Source of the DNA: Candidatus Bathyarchaeota archaeon
Lineage (GTDB): Archaea > Thermoproteota > Bathyarchaeia > Bathyarchaeales > WAQA01
DNA: 16,943 bases
Reading direction: 5' to 3'
Assembly (NCBI GenBank): GCA_015520475.1
Contig: WAQA01000044.1
Span: 1-16,943, forward strand
Part shown: piece after piece, positions 6,084 through 13,840 of the stretch
Layout of the letters: each line of letters starts with the position of its first letter
How positions within the stretch are numbered: position 1 is the first letter of the stretch
Translations under genes and position numbers: made by a program
The notes under the pieces: model-generated
The model's input: the letters and a program-made list of their open reading frames with translations, nothing else
Database searches by the model: none
Told to the model about the DNA's origin: nothing

Positions 6084-7350
6084 CGTTGTACAGACAATCT
6101 TTATTCTCATCTACATCCTTACAGTGCTATTAGCAGCAACTGAGATGGTTCCACTTTCATTAGCTGCCTTAATAGGCGCCCTCCTAGCCATATGGTTCGG
6201 AATAAACTATGGAGTATTCACATATGAAGACGCCATAAAATTTATTGATATAAAGCTCATCGGCCTCCTTGTAGGCGTAATGATAGTTATAGAAGTCACG
6301 GAGAGAAGCGGACTATTCCATGTAGCAGCATTATACGCTATAAAGATTGCTAGAGGAGACCCTGTTAAACTCTTCTTTTCTATCTGTTTTGTTTCCGCTG
6401 CCGCTTCACTCTTTCTTAGCGACGTAACAGCCATACTATTAATAGCGGCCGCCGCTGGAACAATAGCCAGAATAATAAAGGTTGATCCTTCACCATATTT
6501 TATCTCAGCTGCGATAATGGTTAACCTTGGCGGAACAAGCACTTTAATAGGTTCAGTAAGCAATATGATCATAGGTATGGCATCCGGCTTAAGCTTCACA
6601 GACTTTATAAGCTACTTAACCCTTGGAGAGGTAGCTCTCTGGATATTAGTAAGCGTAACTTTATACTTCTATTATAAGCCTCGTCTCGGAGAGAAGAGAA
6701 CCCCGCCGACCTATAATCCATGGGAAAGCGTAAAGGACAGAAAAGCAGTATACAAAGCATTCATCATTATGATCCTCTTCTTCACTTTACTCTTCATATA
6801 TGATCGCTGGAACATTGGACCTGAAGCCGTAGCATTAGGAGTCGCCATATTAGCCTTAGCCGCTACAGGAGTTGATCCAGCTGAAGTATTTAAGAGACTA
6901 GACTGGGAAACGATATTTTTTATAGGAGGTTTCTTCTTTATTGTTGGTGGTGTGGAGAAAACGGGGCTCTTAGCCTTGCTCTCCCAAGAGATATTTAAGA
7001 TAGCTGGAGGAAGCCAATTCAATGTGGTTATGCTTACCCTCTGGTCAAGCGGCCTCGTAAGCGCTGTAGTAAGCAACATTGCAGTAGCCCTGACATTCAC
7101 CCCTATCATCCAAGGAATAAAAGGGTTAAATTCTCCAGCTGTGTGGTCAGCGTTAATATTTGGAACAAATCTTGGAGGCGCCGCAACCCCATTCAGCGGA
7201 ACGGTCTGTATTATGACGTTGGGCGCATTAAAACATGAAGGCATCAACCTTAACCTTGCCGACTTCACCAAAGTAGGGGTTCTCACAACCTTTGTTGAAT
7301 TAGCATTTTCAGCCTTATATTTAATAGTTAGATTTAGTCTGTGGAGTTGA
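6076..7350 (+). CDS. ArsB/NhaD/DASS-type permease (ion transporter superfamily)
   Basis: Polytopic membrane carrier of 424 residues with the internal two-fold repeat of the ion transporter superfamily. First half: EVTERSGLFHVAA (73-85), FLSDVTAILLIAAA (113-126), and the hairpin NLGGTSTLIGSVSN (150-163). Second half: WETIFFIGGFFFIVGGVEKTGLL (277-299), SAVVSNIAVALTFTPII (329-345), and the matching hairpin GTNLGGAATPFSGT (363-376). These Asn/Thr-Pro/Ser re-entrant hairpins bind substrate or sodium in the superfamily. The substrate is not evident: sodium/proton exchange, dicarboxylates, sulfate or arsenite are all possible. ATG at 6076 is chosen because GAGGG (6064-6067 region) sits eight bases upstream; the earlier ATG at 6016 would add 20 charged residues that overlap the upstream gene. 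Co-transcribed with the four-helix protein. Confidence 0.85.
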   Translation: MINVVQTIFILIYILTVLLAATEMVPLSLAALIGALLAIWFGINYGVFTYEDAIKFIDIKLIGLLVGVMIVIEVTERSGLFHVAALYAIKIARGDPVKLFFSICFVSAAASLFLSDVTAILLIAAAAGTIARIIKVDPSPYFISAAIMVNLGGTSTLIGSVSNMIIGMASGLSFTDFISYLTLGEVALWILVSVTLYFYYKPRLGEKRTPPTYNPWESVKDRKAVYKAFIIMILFFTLLFIYDRWNIGPEAVALGVAILALAATGVDPAEVFKRLDWETIFFIGGFFFIVGGVEKTGLLALLSQEIFKIAGGSQFNVVMLTLWSSGLVSAVVSNIAVALTFTPIIQGIKGLNSPAVWSALIFGTNLGGAATPFSGTVCIMTLGALKHEGINLNLADFTKVGVLTTFVELAFSALYLIVRFSLWS

Positions 7351-7354
7351 AATT

Positions 7355-7615
7355 ATGGGTAAGATCCTAGATTATATATTGTCTAAGAGAAAAAAGTCAA
7401 TGGCGGAGTATGAAGAGAATAAAGAAGCCTTTGAGAAAGTGATGGGTAGACCATCAATCGAGATATCCGTCGAGCTTCCAGAAGGATGTGAAGGACAAAG
7501 AGAGGACTTCTTAAACCTAGAGAAGGAAGACGCATTTCTAAAGGATGTCGATAAACTCGTTAAGAAACATCTGAAAAAGAAAAAGAAGATGCATGATAAA
7601 TTAAGGAAGGAATGA
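7355..7615 (+). CDS. Small charged protein of unknown function (86 aa)
   Basis: Unrecognised. The 86 residues are very rich in Lys, Glu and Asp, with no cysteine pair suggesting metal binding and no membrane segment. The N-terminal half (MGKILDYILSKRKKSMAEY) and the C-terminal half (from about residue 51, ending in a lysine-rich tail around 68-84) look helical, with a short beta-like stretch IEISVELPEG (35-44) between them. It starts four bases after the permease stop with GGAG (7343-7346) eight bases upstream. Its own stop overlaps the next small gene as ATGA. The position suggests a soluble cytoplasmic partner of the transporter group, but this is context only. Confidence 0.65.
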   Translation: MGKILDYILSKRKKSMAEYEENKEAFEKVMGRPSIEISVELPEGCEGQREDFLNLEKEDAFLKDVDKLVKKHLKKKKKMHDKLRKE

Positions 7616-7743
7616 AGGAGAACTCAGACGAACAACTCCCCAACATCATCTTCCTAATTGACATAGAAGAGAGGAGAATTTTCACTGTCTACAGGGAACA
7701 GCATATGAGATACGCAACATCCCAAAGAACCCCTAAAATTTAA
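7612..7743 (+). CDS. Very small protein of unknown function (43 aa), translationally coupled
   Basis: A 43-codon frame beginning with ATG at 7612, overlapping the preceding stop as ATGA, and ending with TAA at 7741-7743. The peptide begins MKENSDEQLPNIIFLIDIEE and continues with RRIFTVYREQHMRYATS. A hydrophobic strand (NIIFLIDI) next to a charged pair and an aromatic-rich end looks like a beta-hairpin, not random sequence. The overlap and intact frame fill almost exactly the gap between its neighbours, which supports a real gene. No family is recognised. The alternative is that this is simply the 5' leader of the following hydrolase gene. Confidence 0.45.
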   Translation: MKENSDEQLPNIIFLIDIEERRIFTVYREQHMRYATSQRTPKI

Positions 7744-7758
7744 TTGCGTCAAATTCAA

Positions 7759-8430
7759 ATGGTAGATTGGCTGTTTAAGATGGAGGTTACTACGGCTATA
7801 AACGAGTATATGTACCTTGTCAAACAACCATTTAATCAGACGTTCACAGGAGTCACAGTAATCATTGGTGGAGACTCAGTAGGCATAGTTGACAGCGGCC
7901 TAAAGGAAACTCCGACAAGATATGTATTTCCACTTTTAAGGAGTCTAGGTAGAGAACCTGAAGAGATAGAATACGTCGTAAATACGCATTATGATTGGGA
8001 TCATATTGAAGGGAATAGCATCTTCAAAAGAGAAGCCGGCGCCAAAATAGCAGCCCATGAATTGGACGCTGAAGATATAGGAGACGTAGACTTGAAACTG
8101 AAGGATGGAGACCTAATAAGACTTGGTAATCGAAGATTCACAGTGATCCATACACCTGGACATACACCTGGAAGCATCTGCCTATATGATCAAGATACCC
8201 GCATACTAATAACTGGAGATTCTGTTCAGGGATCCGGCTCCAGAGACGGTTTAATACTTATTAGAACCGGTAAAGAGCAATATATTAATTCGATGAAGAA
8301 GCTGCTGAAGCTTGAAGTCTCATTGATTGTTATGGATCATCCTTATATGCCGTTTGGAGAGGCCGTTCTCTCCAGCAGCAAAGCAAAAGAGATGATACTT
8401 AAGAGCATCAAGGCTGCTGAGAAGATATAA
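7759..8430 (+). CDS. Metallo-beta-lactamase-fold hydrolase
   Basis: Binuclear-metal hydrolase fold. Counting from the ATG at 7759 (223 residues), the metal ligands are the THYDWDH motif (H77, D79, D81, H82), H135 in HTPGHTPGS, D154 in ITGDSV, and a terminal histidine near 194 in VMDHPY. GGDSVGIVDSG near the start is the family's typical first strands and turn. The compact glyoxalase-II-like layout could serve a thioester, lactone or phosphodiester, and the sequence does not decide which. The start is uncertain: TTG at 7744 abuts the previous stop, and ATG at 7780 would begin MEVTTAINEYMYLV. None has a clear ribosome binding site. It is last in the rightward group and meets the HAD gene tail to tail. 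Confidence 0.82.
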   Translation: MVDWLFKMEVTTAINEYMYLVKQPFNQTFTGVTVIIGGDSVGIVDSGLKETPTRYVFPLLRSLGREPEEIEYVVNTHYDWDHIEGNSIFKREAGAKIAAHELDAEDIGDVDLKLKDGDLIRLGNRRFTVIHTPGHTPGSICLYDQDTRILITGDSVQGSGSRDGLILIRTGKEQYINSMKKLLKLEVSLIVMDHPYMPFGEAVLSSSKAKEMILKSIKAAEKI

Positions 8431-8449
8431 TCCTTCACCGAGCTGAAGA

Positions 8450-8462
8450 AAACATTTTTATC
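8450..8462 (+). terminator. T tract after the metallo-hydrolase gene
   Basis: Five T (8455-8459) within AACATTTTTATC lie in the 54-base gap between two convergent genes, as expected for an archaeal stop signal of the rightward unit. Confidence 0.35.
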
Positions 8463-8484
8463 AGCATACCTGATCATAAAGGCC

Positions 8485-9210
8485 TTATCCTTCAAGTTCC
8501 TCAAGTATGTTAAGAAGATTTCTCAGCCTATGAATTTCGTAGTCAGGTCTTATAGATTCATCCTTAATCTCTCTTCTCTCCCCCCTATTTAACCAGACGG
8601 ATATCATCCCCATAGCCTTCGCGCCTTTAACGTCGGTTTCAAGGAGATCTCCTACGTGTAGGGCTTCCTTCGGAGCTACATTTAATCCCTTCACAGCTTT
8701 CTCAAACATTACCCTGTGAGGCTTGTTATATCCGGTTTCATCAGAGAAAACTGTGACCTTAAAATATTTCAGGATTCCCTTTCTCCTCAGAATCTCTCTA
8801 AGAACCGCTCCAGGCGTCATTCCAGTGTCACATATTATTCCTAAAGCATACTTGTGGCTTAGGGATTTGATAACGGTCTCCGCATCTTCAGTCAATGATG
8901 GAGGATTCGATACAGCCGTAACCTTAAATTTCTCTATAACATCCATCTTTAAGCGTCTCGGTATATGGACTCCAAGTTTCTCTAGGATATAGTTCACCCG
9001 CTCCTCAATTGATACATACCTATAATTCTCCATTTTAGATTTGATATGAGAGTAGTTATGTGACAGATGATATGCCTCTACAATCTTTTCCATGTCTACC
9101 TTAACCTCTGCCTCACTTAATATTTTAGCTAGGTATCGGGTTCTAGGCTCTACATAGCTTATATCCGCAAGAAGGGTATTCCAGACATCGAAGGTTACAG
9201 CCCTTATCAT
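8485..9210 (-). CDS. HAD-superfamily hydrolase
   Basis: Haloacid dehalogenase-like fold, 241 residues. Motif I is FDVWNTLL (7-14), with nucleophile D8. The second acidic residue of the phosphatase DxD signature is replaced by tryptophan at 10, as in some dehalogenase-like members. Motif II is the threonine at about 129 in ICDTG, motif III the lysine K163 in GYNKPH, and motif IV HVGDLLETDVKGA (185-197), with D188 and D193 holding magnesium. Residues 15-105 form a helical C1-type cap. Substrate unknown; small phosphate esters are usual, but the missing acid/base residue makes phosphatase activity less certain. A TATA-like GAATATACTC (9243-9234) about 25 bases before the ATG suggests its own promoter and a nearly leaderless mRNA, 33 bases after AMP phosphorylase. 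Confidence 0.83.
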   Translation of the reverse strand: MIRAVTFDVWNTLLADISYVEPRTRYLAKILSEAEVKVDMEKIVEAYHLSHNYSHIKSKMENYRYVSIEERVNYILEKLGVHIPRRLKMDVIEKFKVTAVSNPPSLTEDAETVIKSLSHKYALGIICDTGMTPGAVLREILRRKGILKYFKVTVFSDETGYNKPHRVMFEKAVKGLNVAPKEALHVGDLLETDVKGAKAMGMISVWLNRGERREIKDESIRPDYEIHRLRNLLNILEELEG

Positions 9211-9233
9211 AGCACTAAAACCTACAATTGCAG

Positions 9234-9243
9234 AGTATATTCT
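9234..9243 (-). promoter_or_regulatory. Possible TATA box for the HAD hydrolase gene
   Basis: GAATATACTC on the minus strand is immediately after the AMP phosphorylase stop and about 25 bases before the HAD start codon. It would give a leaderless transcript, consistent with the absence of a strong ribosome binding site there. Confidence 0.35.
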
Positions 9244-10797
9244 CTACCTTTCAAGTACGAACGCCTTCTTAGTTATCGGCCGCTCCCTTACTTCATGGAT
9301 AAGCATCTCCATCCTTTTTCCCACTCCTACAACGTAGATCCTCTCCAGCTCTTCTAGGGCCCTCTGCAGCTTCGTACTTCTCTCAGCGTATATCGTGAAT
9401 AATGGTTCACCCTTCTTAACCGGATCACCTATCTTTTTGTGGAGAAGTATACCTGCTGCTTTATCCCTCGGCGAACCTGCAAGCCTCGCCAATTCAACCA
9501 GAGAGTGATTATCCATCCATAACAGGAAGCCTTCCCTGTCAGAGTGAAAGGTGAATCTTTTATCTCCAACCGGCAGATCTTCGGGTCTTATATTGTAATC
9601 GCCGCCCTGCGCTTCAATTATCTCCCTTAGCTTCTCAAAGGCCTTTCCCGACTTCAAGACTTCCATAGCAATCTCTTTTCCACGATCCCTTCCACTCATC
9701 TCTATCAATATTCCAGCTATATCTGTAGCTTTATCTATAAGGTCTAAAACCTCTTCTTTACCCATGAGAACCTTTAATGCTTCTCTAGCCTCCAATGATG
9801 GGCCTATCGCATATCCAACTGGCTGTTCACCATATGTAAGGGCACACTGAACCTTTATGTTTAAGCGTCTACCTAACTCGATGAAGTCCTTTGCAAGGAG
9901 CTCTCCATCCCCAATAGTCTTAACTTTTGTTCCCCTTCCACATGGGATATCTATCACCAGCAGATCTGCACCTACAGCCTTCTTTTTACTCATAATCGAC
10001 GGTAGAAGTAGCGGATCTATAGAGAGAGGGTTCTCAACCCTTACGAAGATATCATCTGCAGGAGCCAGGTAGAGGGATCCGCCCCACACTATGCATCCAT
10101 TCGTCTTCTCAACCACCTCTCTCATCTCATCTATGTTAAGGTTTACTGGCATGAGAACCTCAGCTCTATCTGCTGTGCCAGCCGCGGACGTTATGGCTCT
10201 TGATGATGATTTCGGTATCGTTAAGCCTGACGCAGCTATTATTGGAACTACCAGTAACGTTGTCTTGTCTCCCGGTACTCCCCCAATAGAATGCTTATCA
10301 ACCACCAGTTTCCCTTTCAGATTCAATGTGTTTCCGGTCTTCACCATAGCCATGGAAAGACTTGTAGCTTCATCCAAATCTAAACCGAGCATGTGGAGAG
10401 CAGTCACAAACGACGCTATCTCTATCTCGCTCAGGTTCCCCTTAACCATATCCTTAACTATTTCGTATATTTCATCGTAGGTTAGCTTCCTTCCACTCAG
10501 CTTATTCCTTATGAAGTATACGGATGTAGGAAACGGTGATATTTCAACATCGATGTATTCGCCTTCACTTAGTTTAAGCGTGTTCCTCACCTCTTCATAG
10601 ACCCCTATCACACCCTCCTCTATGAGTTTGGTTGTGGTGTTCACGATAGCCGTTAACTCTCTTCCCTCACTCCTCAATCTGACTCTTCCGAGGCTTGAAA
10701 CTCCAAGGTCCTCAGCATCACTCCTATTCAGCACAACTACAGATTTGCCACCTGCCTCTAAACCTAGAAACCTCACTTTAAGCCTCATTATAAACAC
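9244..10797 (-). CDS. deoA: AMP phosphorylase (archaeal DeoA-type nucleoside monophosphate phosphorylase)
   Basis: Splits AMP (also CMP/UMP in characterised archaeal enzymes) with phosphate into the free base and ribose 1,5-bisphosphate, the first step of the archaeal pentose bisphosphate pathway. At 517 residues it has the archaeal-size N-terminal extra domain (about 1-90) that bacterial thymidine phosphorylases lack. Then come the helical alpha domain and the phosphate-binding core: KHSIGGVPGDKTT (168-180), SSSRAITSAAGTADRAEV (197-214), WGGSLYLAPADD (238-249), and SKKKAVGADLLVIDIPCGRG (270-289). The GTG at 10797 is chosen because AGGTG (10807-10803) sits five bases upstream; homologues begin at the ATG three codons later (10788), which is the alternative. 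Neither RuBisCO nor ribose-1,5-bisphosphate isomerase is in this window. Confidence 0.93.
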   Translation of the reverse strand: MFIMRLKVRFLGLEAGGKSVVVLNRSDAEDLGVSSLGRVRLRSEGRELTAIVNTTTKLIEEGVIGVYEEVRNTLKLSEGEYIDVEISPFPTSVYFIRNKLSGRKLTYDEIYEIVKDMVKGNLSEIEIASFVTALHMLGLDLDEATSLSMAMVKTGNTLNLKGKLVVDKHSIGGVPGDKTTLLVVPIIAASGLTIPKSSSRAITSAAGTADRAEVLMPVNLNIDEMREVVEKTNGCIVWGGSLYLAPADDIFVRVENPLSIDPLLLPSIMSKKKAVGADLLVIDIPCGRGTKVKTIGDGELLAKDFIELGRRLNIKVQCALTYGEQPVGYAIGPSLEAREALKVLMGKEEVLDLIDKATDIAGILIEMSGRDRGKEIAMEVLKSGKAFEKLREIIEAQGGDYNIRPEDLPVGDKRFTFHSDREGFLLWMDNHSLVELARLAGSPRDKAAGILLHKKIGDPVKKGEPLFTIYAERSTKLQRALEELERIYVVGVGKRMEMLIHEVRERPITKKAFVLER

Positions 10798-10835
10798 TCA
10801 TCCACCTTAATCGGTAGAAATATTTAAAGTGTAAC

Positions 10836-10848
10836 GGTATATAAAAGG
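10836..10848 (-). promoter_or_regulatory. TATA box for AMP phosphorylase
   Basis: CCTTTTATATACC on the minus strand would start transcription around 10812-10818, a few bases before the AAGGTGG ribosome binding site. A second AT-rich element (CTTTAAATATTTC near 10831-10819) is less well placed. Confidence 0.5.
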
Positions 10849-10977
10849 ATAATAGGCTTAGAGGATCACCTTCATATGCTAGATTAAGTTTAGATCTACA
10901 TGTTCCCCTCTGGATCGGAAAGGGATCGCCGTAGATAACTCGAACATTGAATAAAGTAGAGAGTATTCTTTGTTCAT

Positions 10978-12327
10978 TTAATGTTTAGACACTATCTTCA
11001 AGTCTTTTATCAATATTGGAGGGGTGTATACTCCCGTAAAGGTCGCTCTTTTCTCCTCTCCAATATCGATTATGTTCTTTAATGCTGTAAACGAATTTCC
11101 GGATATCATCGTCTCCTTCAATGGAAACTTTACTTCTCCATTCTCTATATAGCTTGCCTGCTTCGCCAAGCCTGAGAAGTCTCCACTTTGAGGATTAACG
11201 TTTCCACTGAACCTGTTTATAACGATTCCCCGCTCTACATCCTGTATCAGATCTTCGAATTTTCCTCTTCCCTCCTCAACTATTAGGTTAGATATCGATA
11301 CTGAAGGAGGGGTTGAGTAGTCGGATCTAGAGGCGTTCCCGGTTGATTCAACTCCCTCCTTATTTGCAGTATACGAGTCATATATGAAGGCTTTTAAGAC
11401 TCCTTTATCGATTATCAATGTCCTCTGGCTTGGCACCCCTTCAGCATCGAATGGAAAGGAGTTTATTCCATTTGGAAGTAAACCATCATCTATTAAACTT
11501 AGATTTGAGGATGCAACTTCCCAGTTGATTCTGTCAGCCCATACGCTTCTACCCCTCTGCACATTATCGGCATTTATACTGTTTATGACGGGTGTGAAGA
11601 GTATCTCTGCCGCAACGTCTGGACTTAACAATACTTCACCTTCGAAGGATTCTATACTTTTAGGATTCAAGGAAGCTAGAGCCTTCTTAGCTGCGAGTTC
11701 CCCAACTCTTCCTGGAGAGAAGCCCTTCAGTGTTCTTGAGATATCATATTCATAGGCGAAGCTTGATGCTGAACCATTCTCTCTTGCTATGCAGACTAGG
11801 AAGAATGATATCGCCGTCCCCCTCTCCCTTAGGCTTATTCCATGCGAGTTTGCTATTGCAACTTCAAATGTTGATGCTACAAGTTTTCCATCATCTATAT
11901 GAACCCTCTTATCAACCTCTTCAACAGCGTCACATGCCTCTATAACTAGACTTAGGAAATCCCCGCTTCCCAAAACTTCTATATCTTCATCGTATATTCC
12001 CGATGGTTTCCGATAACAACACTTTTTCGTTGGCAGTGATATCCATTCTGGATTACTGATTGAAGCATTAACTAGTCCCAGCGCTTCCTTACATAGCTTA
12101 TCCACAGTTTCTTCTTTGAGAACCGACGTATGAGCGAAGCCGACCTTCTTATCTTTTATCAACCGTATGCCCAATCCCTGTCTAGTCTTTATCCTTTCAC
12201 TTTGGATCTCCCCTCTCTCAAGAACTATCTCTACATTCTTTCTCCTCTGTACATAGGCTTCAGCTTCATCGAAGCCTACCTCCTCACATCTCTTCACAGT
12301 CTTTTCAGCTACACCTAACAGTTCCAT
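10978..12327 (-). CDS. tldE: TldE/PmbA, non-catalytic partner of the TldD metalloprotease
   Basis: PmbA/TldD-family protein, 449 residues from the ATG at 12327. With TldD it forms a heterodimeric protease known in bacteria for trimming microcin B17 and other peptides; the archaeal substrates are unknown. The region equivalent to TldD's zinc helix reads VAAEILFTPVINSINADNV (about 238-256) and has no HExxxH, which marks this as the partner subunit. Family features include GLGIRLI (52-58), LIDDGLLPNGINSFPFDAEG (278-297), and the closing NPQSGDFSG (378-386) and MISGNSF (407-413). ATG at 12327 is preferred over an upstream TTG at 12342 because GGAGGT (12340-12335) lies seven bases before it. It begins one base after the tldD stop, so the two are co-translated. 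Confidence 0.9.
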   Translation of the reverse strand: MELLGVAEKTVKRCEEVGFDEAEAYVQRRKNVEIVLERGEIQSERIKTRQGLGIRLIKDKKVGFAHTSVLKEETVDKLCKEALGLVNASISNPEWISLPTKKCCYRKPSGIYDEDIEVLGSGDFLSLVIEACDAVEEVDKRVHIDDGKLVASTFEVAIANSHGISLRERGTAISFFLVCIARENGSASSFAYEYDISRTLKGFSPGRVGELAAKKALASLNPKSIESFEGEVLLSPDVAAEILFTPVINSINADNVQRGRSVWADRINWEVASSNLSLIDDGLLPNGINSFPFDAEGVPSQRTLIIDKGVLKAFIYDSYTANKEGVESTGNASRSDYSTPPSVSISNLIVEEGRGKFEDLIQDVERGIVINRFSGNVNPQSGDFSGLAKQASYIENGEVKFPLKETMISGNSFTALKNIIDIGEEKRATFTGVYTPPILIKDLKIVSKH

Positions 12328-12328
12328 C

Positions 12329-13699
12329 CTATCTACCTCCAACCAGTATATGAGTTCTTATACTTGGCCCACCTATCCCAACAAAGTTCACCTGTTCCTT
12401 TCCGCACATGCCGATGCTGAGGGTGAAGTCCCCTCCTACAGCCTCAACCTTCTGTAATACCTCAAACGCGTTTCCACTTATCGTAGCGCCTCTATAACTC
12501 TCCTTCAATTCTCCATTCTCTATTTTGATAGCCTCTTGAGTTCCGAACATGAATTCTCCATTGAAGTCTGCTTGTCCTCCTCCACCTCCCCTTAACAGGT
12601 ATCCATCCCTTACGTCCTCTATCAGCTCCTCAAGAGTCTGATCTTTAGGGGCGATGTAAGTATTCCTCATCCTTATGATAGGGTCATACTCGAAGCTCCA
12701 CGCCCTTGCATTTCCTGTAGGTTCAGTCTCAAACTGATATGCTGTCTCTCTTGAGTGGAGAAAATGCTTTACAGTTCCCTCCTCAATTATTACGGTCTTC
12801 TTCGTCTCTGTTCCTTCATCATCATACTTCATCGTTCCATAGCCTGAGGGCAAGGTTCCATCATCTATCAGGGTTATCATTTTAGAAGCTACTTTCTTCC
12901 CCATCTTATCCGCCAAGAAGCTACCTCCATGGATCAGATCTGCCTCTGCGCAGTGTCCAACAGCCTCATGGGCCAGCAGACCTACTATTCTATTTTCGAG
13001 TATTACATGATGGTATCCTCCTGGAACAACCCTTCTCGGAGCTATTCTACCGGCTCTCTCAGCAGCCTTTAACGCTGCTTTGAGGAGGGCATCTTCACTA
13101 TAGACTTCTAAGCCTGCCTGGGCACCTATGCTTTCATATGTAGAAGCTAGATTTCCCTTCGCCCTTGCAATTACAAGAGCATTCCCGGAGCATCTAACTA
13201 TTCTCTGGGTTATCCTTGCACCTTCTGAGCTTATAAAGGCTAAGTCATCATCAACTATGAGTAGACGTATAGAATCGGAGACTATCGATTTAGAGTAGGA
13301 TCTAACATGTTCATCCACCTCTAATGCCAGTTCTAGGAGTTGGGTTAGGTCTTCTCTTCTCGGGTCCTTCTCCATCGGCGTCTCATAACTATCTATTTTA
13401 GGTTCTACCTCTACAAGTCTTACCTTCCTCTTCTTTTTAGTCTTTGATGCCTTAGCTAGTGATATTGCATCATTGATTGTATTCTCTATGTTCTCCTTAT
13501 CTATCACTGTTGTAGATGAGAAACCCCAGCTTCCATCTATAAGAGTTCTAACGCAGACCCCGCTTATCATCCCTTTATCTAAATTCTCAACTTTCCCATC
13601 TTTAACTGTAACTGAGAATATCTGTCTTCTTTGATATCTCATCTCAGCATATTCAGCTTCGGTCTTCTCTAAATGTCTCGTTAACTCATCTAATATCAT
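12329..13699 (-). CDS. tldD: TldD metalloprotease, catalytic subunit
   Basis: Zinc-dependent protease of the TldD/PmbA family. Counting from the ATG at 13699 (456 residues), the metal site is H244-E245-xxx-H249 in LLAHEAVGHCAEADL, with a later cysteine near 432 (GMCGKEQ) in the position of the third zinc ligand. Other family features are FGFSS-like WGFSST near 58-63, LIDDGTLPSGYGTMKYDDEG (277-296), EPTGNARAWS (326-335), RMRNTYIAP, and the glycine run GGGGGQADF (371-379). A TTG at 13711 would add four residues, but the TATA box at 13740-13731 places the transcript start close to 13709, and neither start has a ribosome binding site, so ATG with a short leader is more likely. First gene of the tldD-tldE operon. 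Confidence 0.92.
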   Translation of the reverse strand: MILDELTRHLEKTEAEYAEMRYQRRQIFSVTVKDGKVENLDKGMISGVCVRTLIDGSWGFSSTTVIDKENIENTINDAISLAKASKTKKKRKVRLVEVEPKIDSYETPMEKDPRREDLTQLLELALEVDEHVRSYSKSIVSDSIRLLIVDDDLAFISSEGARITQRIVRCSGNALVIARAKGNLASTYESIGAQAGLEVYSEDALLKAALKAAERAGRIAPRRVVPGGYHHVILENRIVGLLAHEAVGHCAEADLIHGGSFLADKMGKKVASKMITLIDDGTLPSGYGTMKYDDEGTETKKTVIIEEGTVKHFLHSRETAYQFETEPTGNARAWSFEYDPIIRMRNTYIAPKDQTLEELIEDVRDGYLLRGGGGGQADFNGEFMFGTQEAIKIENGELKESYRGATISGNAFEVLQKVEAVGGDFTLSIGMCGKEQVNFVGIGGPSIRTHILVGGR

Positions 13700-13730
13700 G
13701 GTTATGCCCAACTATAGATGGTAAGATAAC

Positions 13731-13740
13731 GATATTTAAG
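13731..13740 (-). promoter_or_regulatory. TATA box for tldD-tldE
   Basis: CTTAAATATC on the minus strand sits about 25 bases before 13709, giving a short leader of about 10 bases before the tldD ATG. The 129-base gap to the next upstream gene otherwise shows only AT-rich sequence. Confidence 0.45.
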
Positions 13741-13840
13741 AACTCTCCTTAGAATAATTCGTATATACTGTAGTTATCGCCTATAGGAGAACAATAGAGT
13801 TTAGCGGAGAAATAATAATTGATAAAGAGCTTTGGGCTTT

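Noticed and set aside
10798..10977. Possible small RNA in the 180-base gap between tldE and AMP phosphorylase
   Set aside because: No convincing C/D box pair, tRNA fold or strong hairpin was found by eye; open frames there are about a dozen codons. Only the AMP phosphorylase promoter is supported.
13761..13768. GTATATAC as a second tldD promoter
   Set aside because: It is too far from the tldD start compared with the well-placed CTTAAATATC at 13740-13731.
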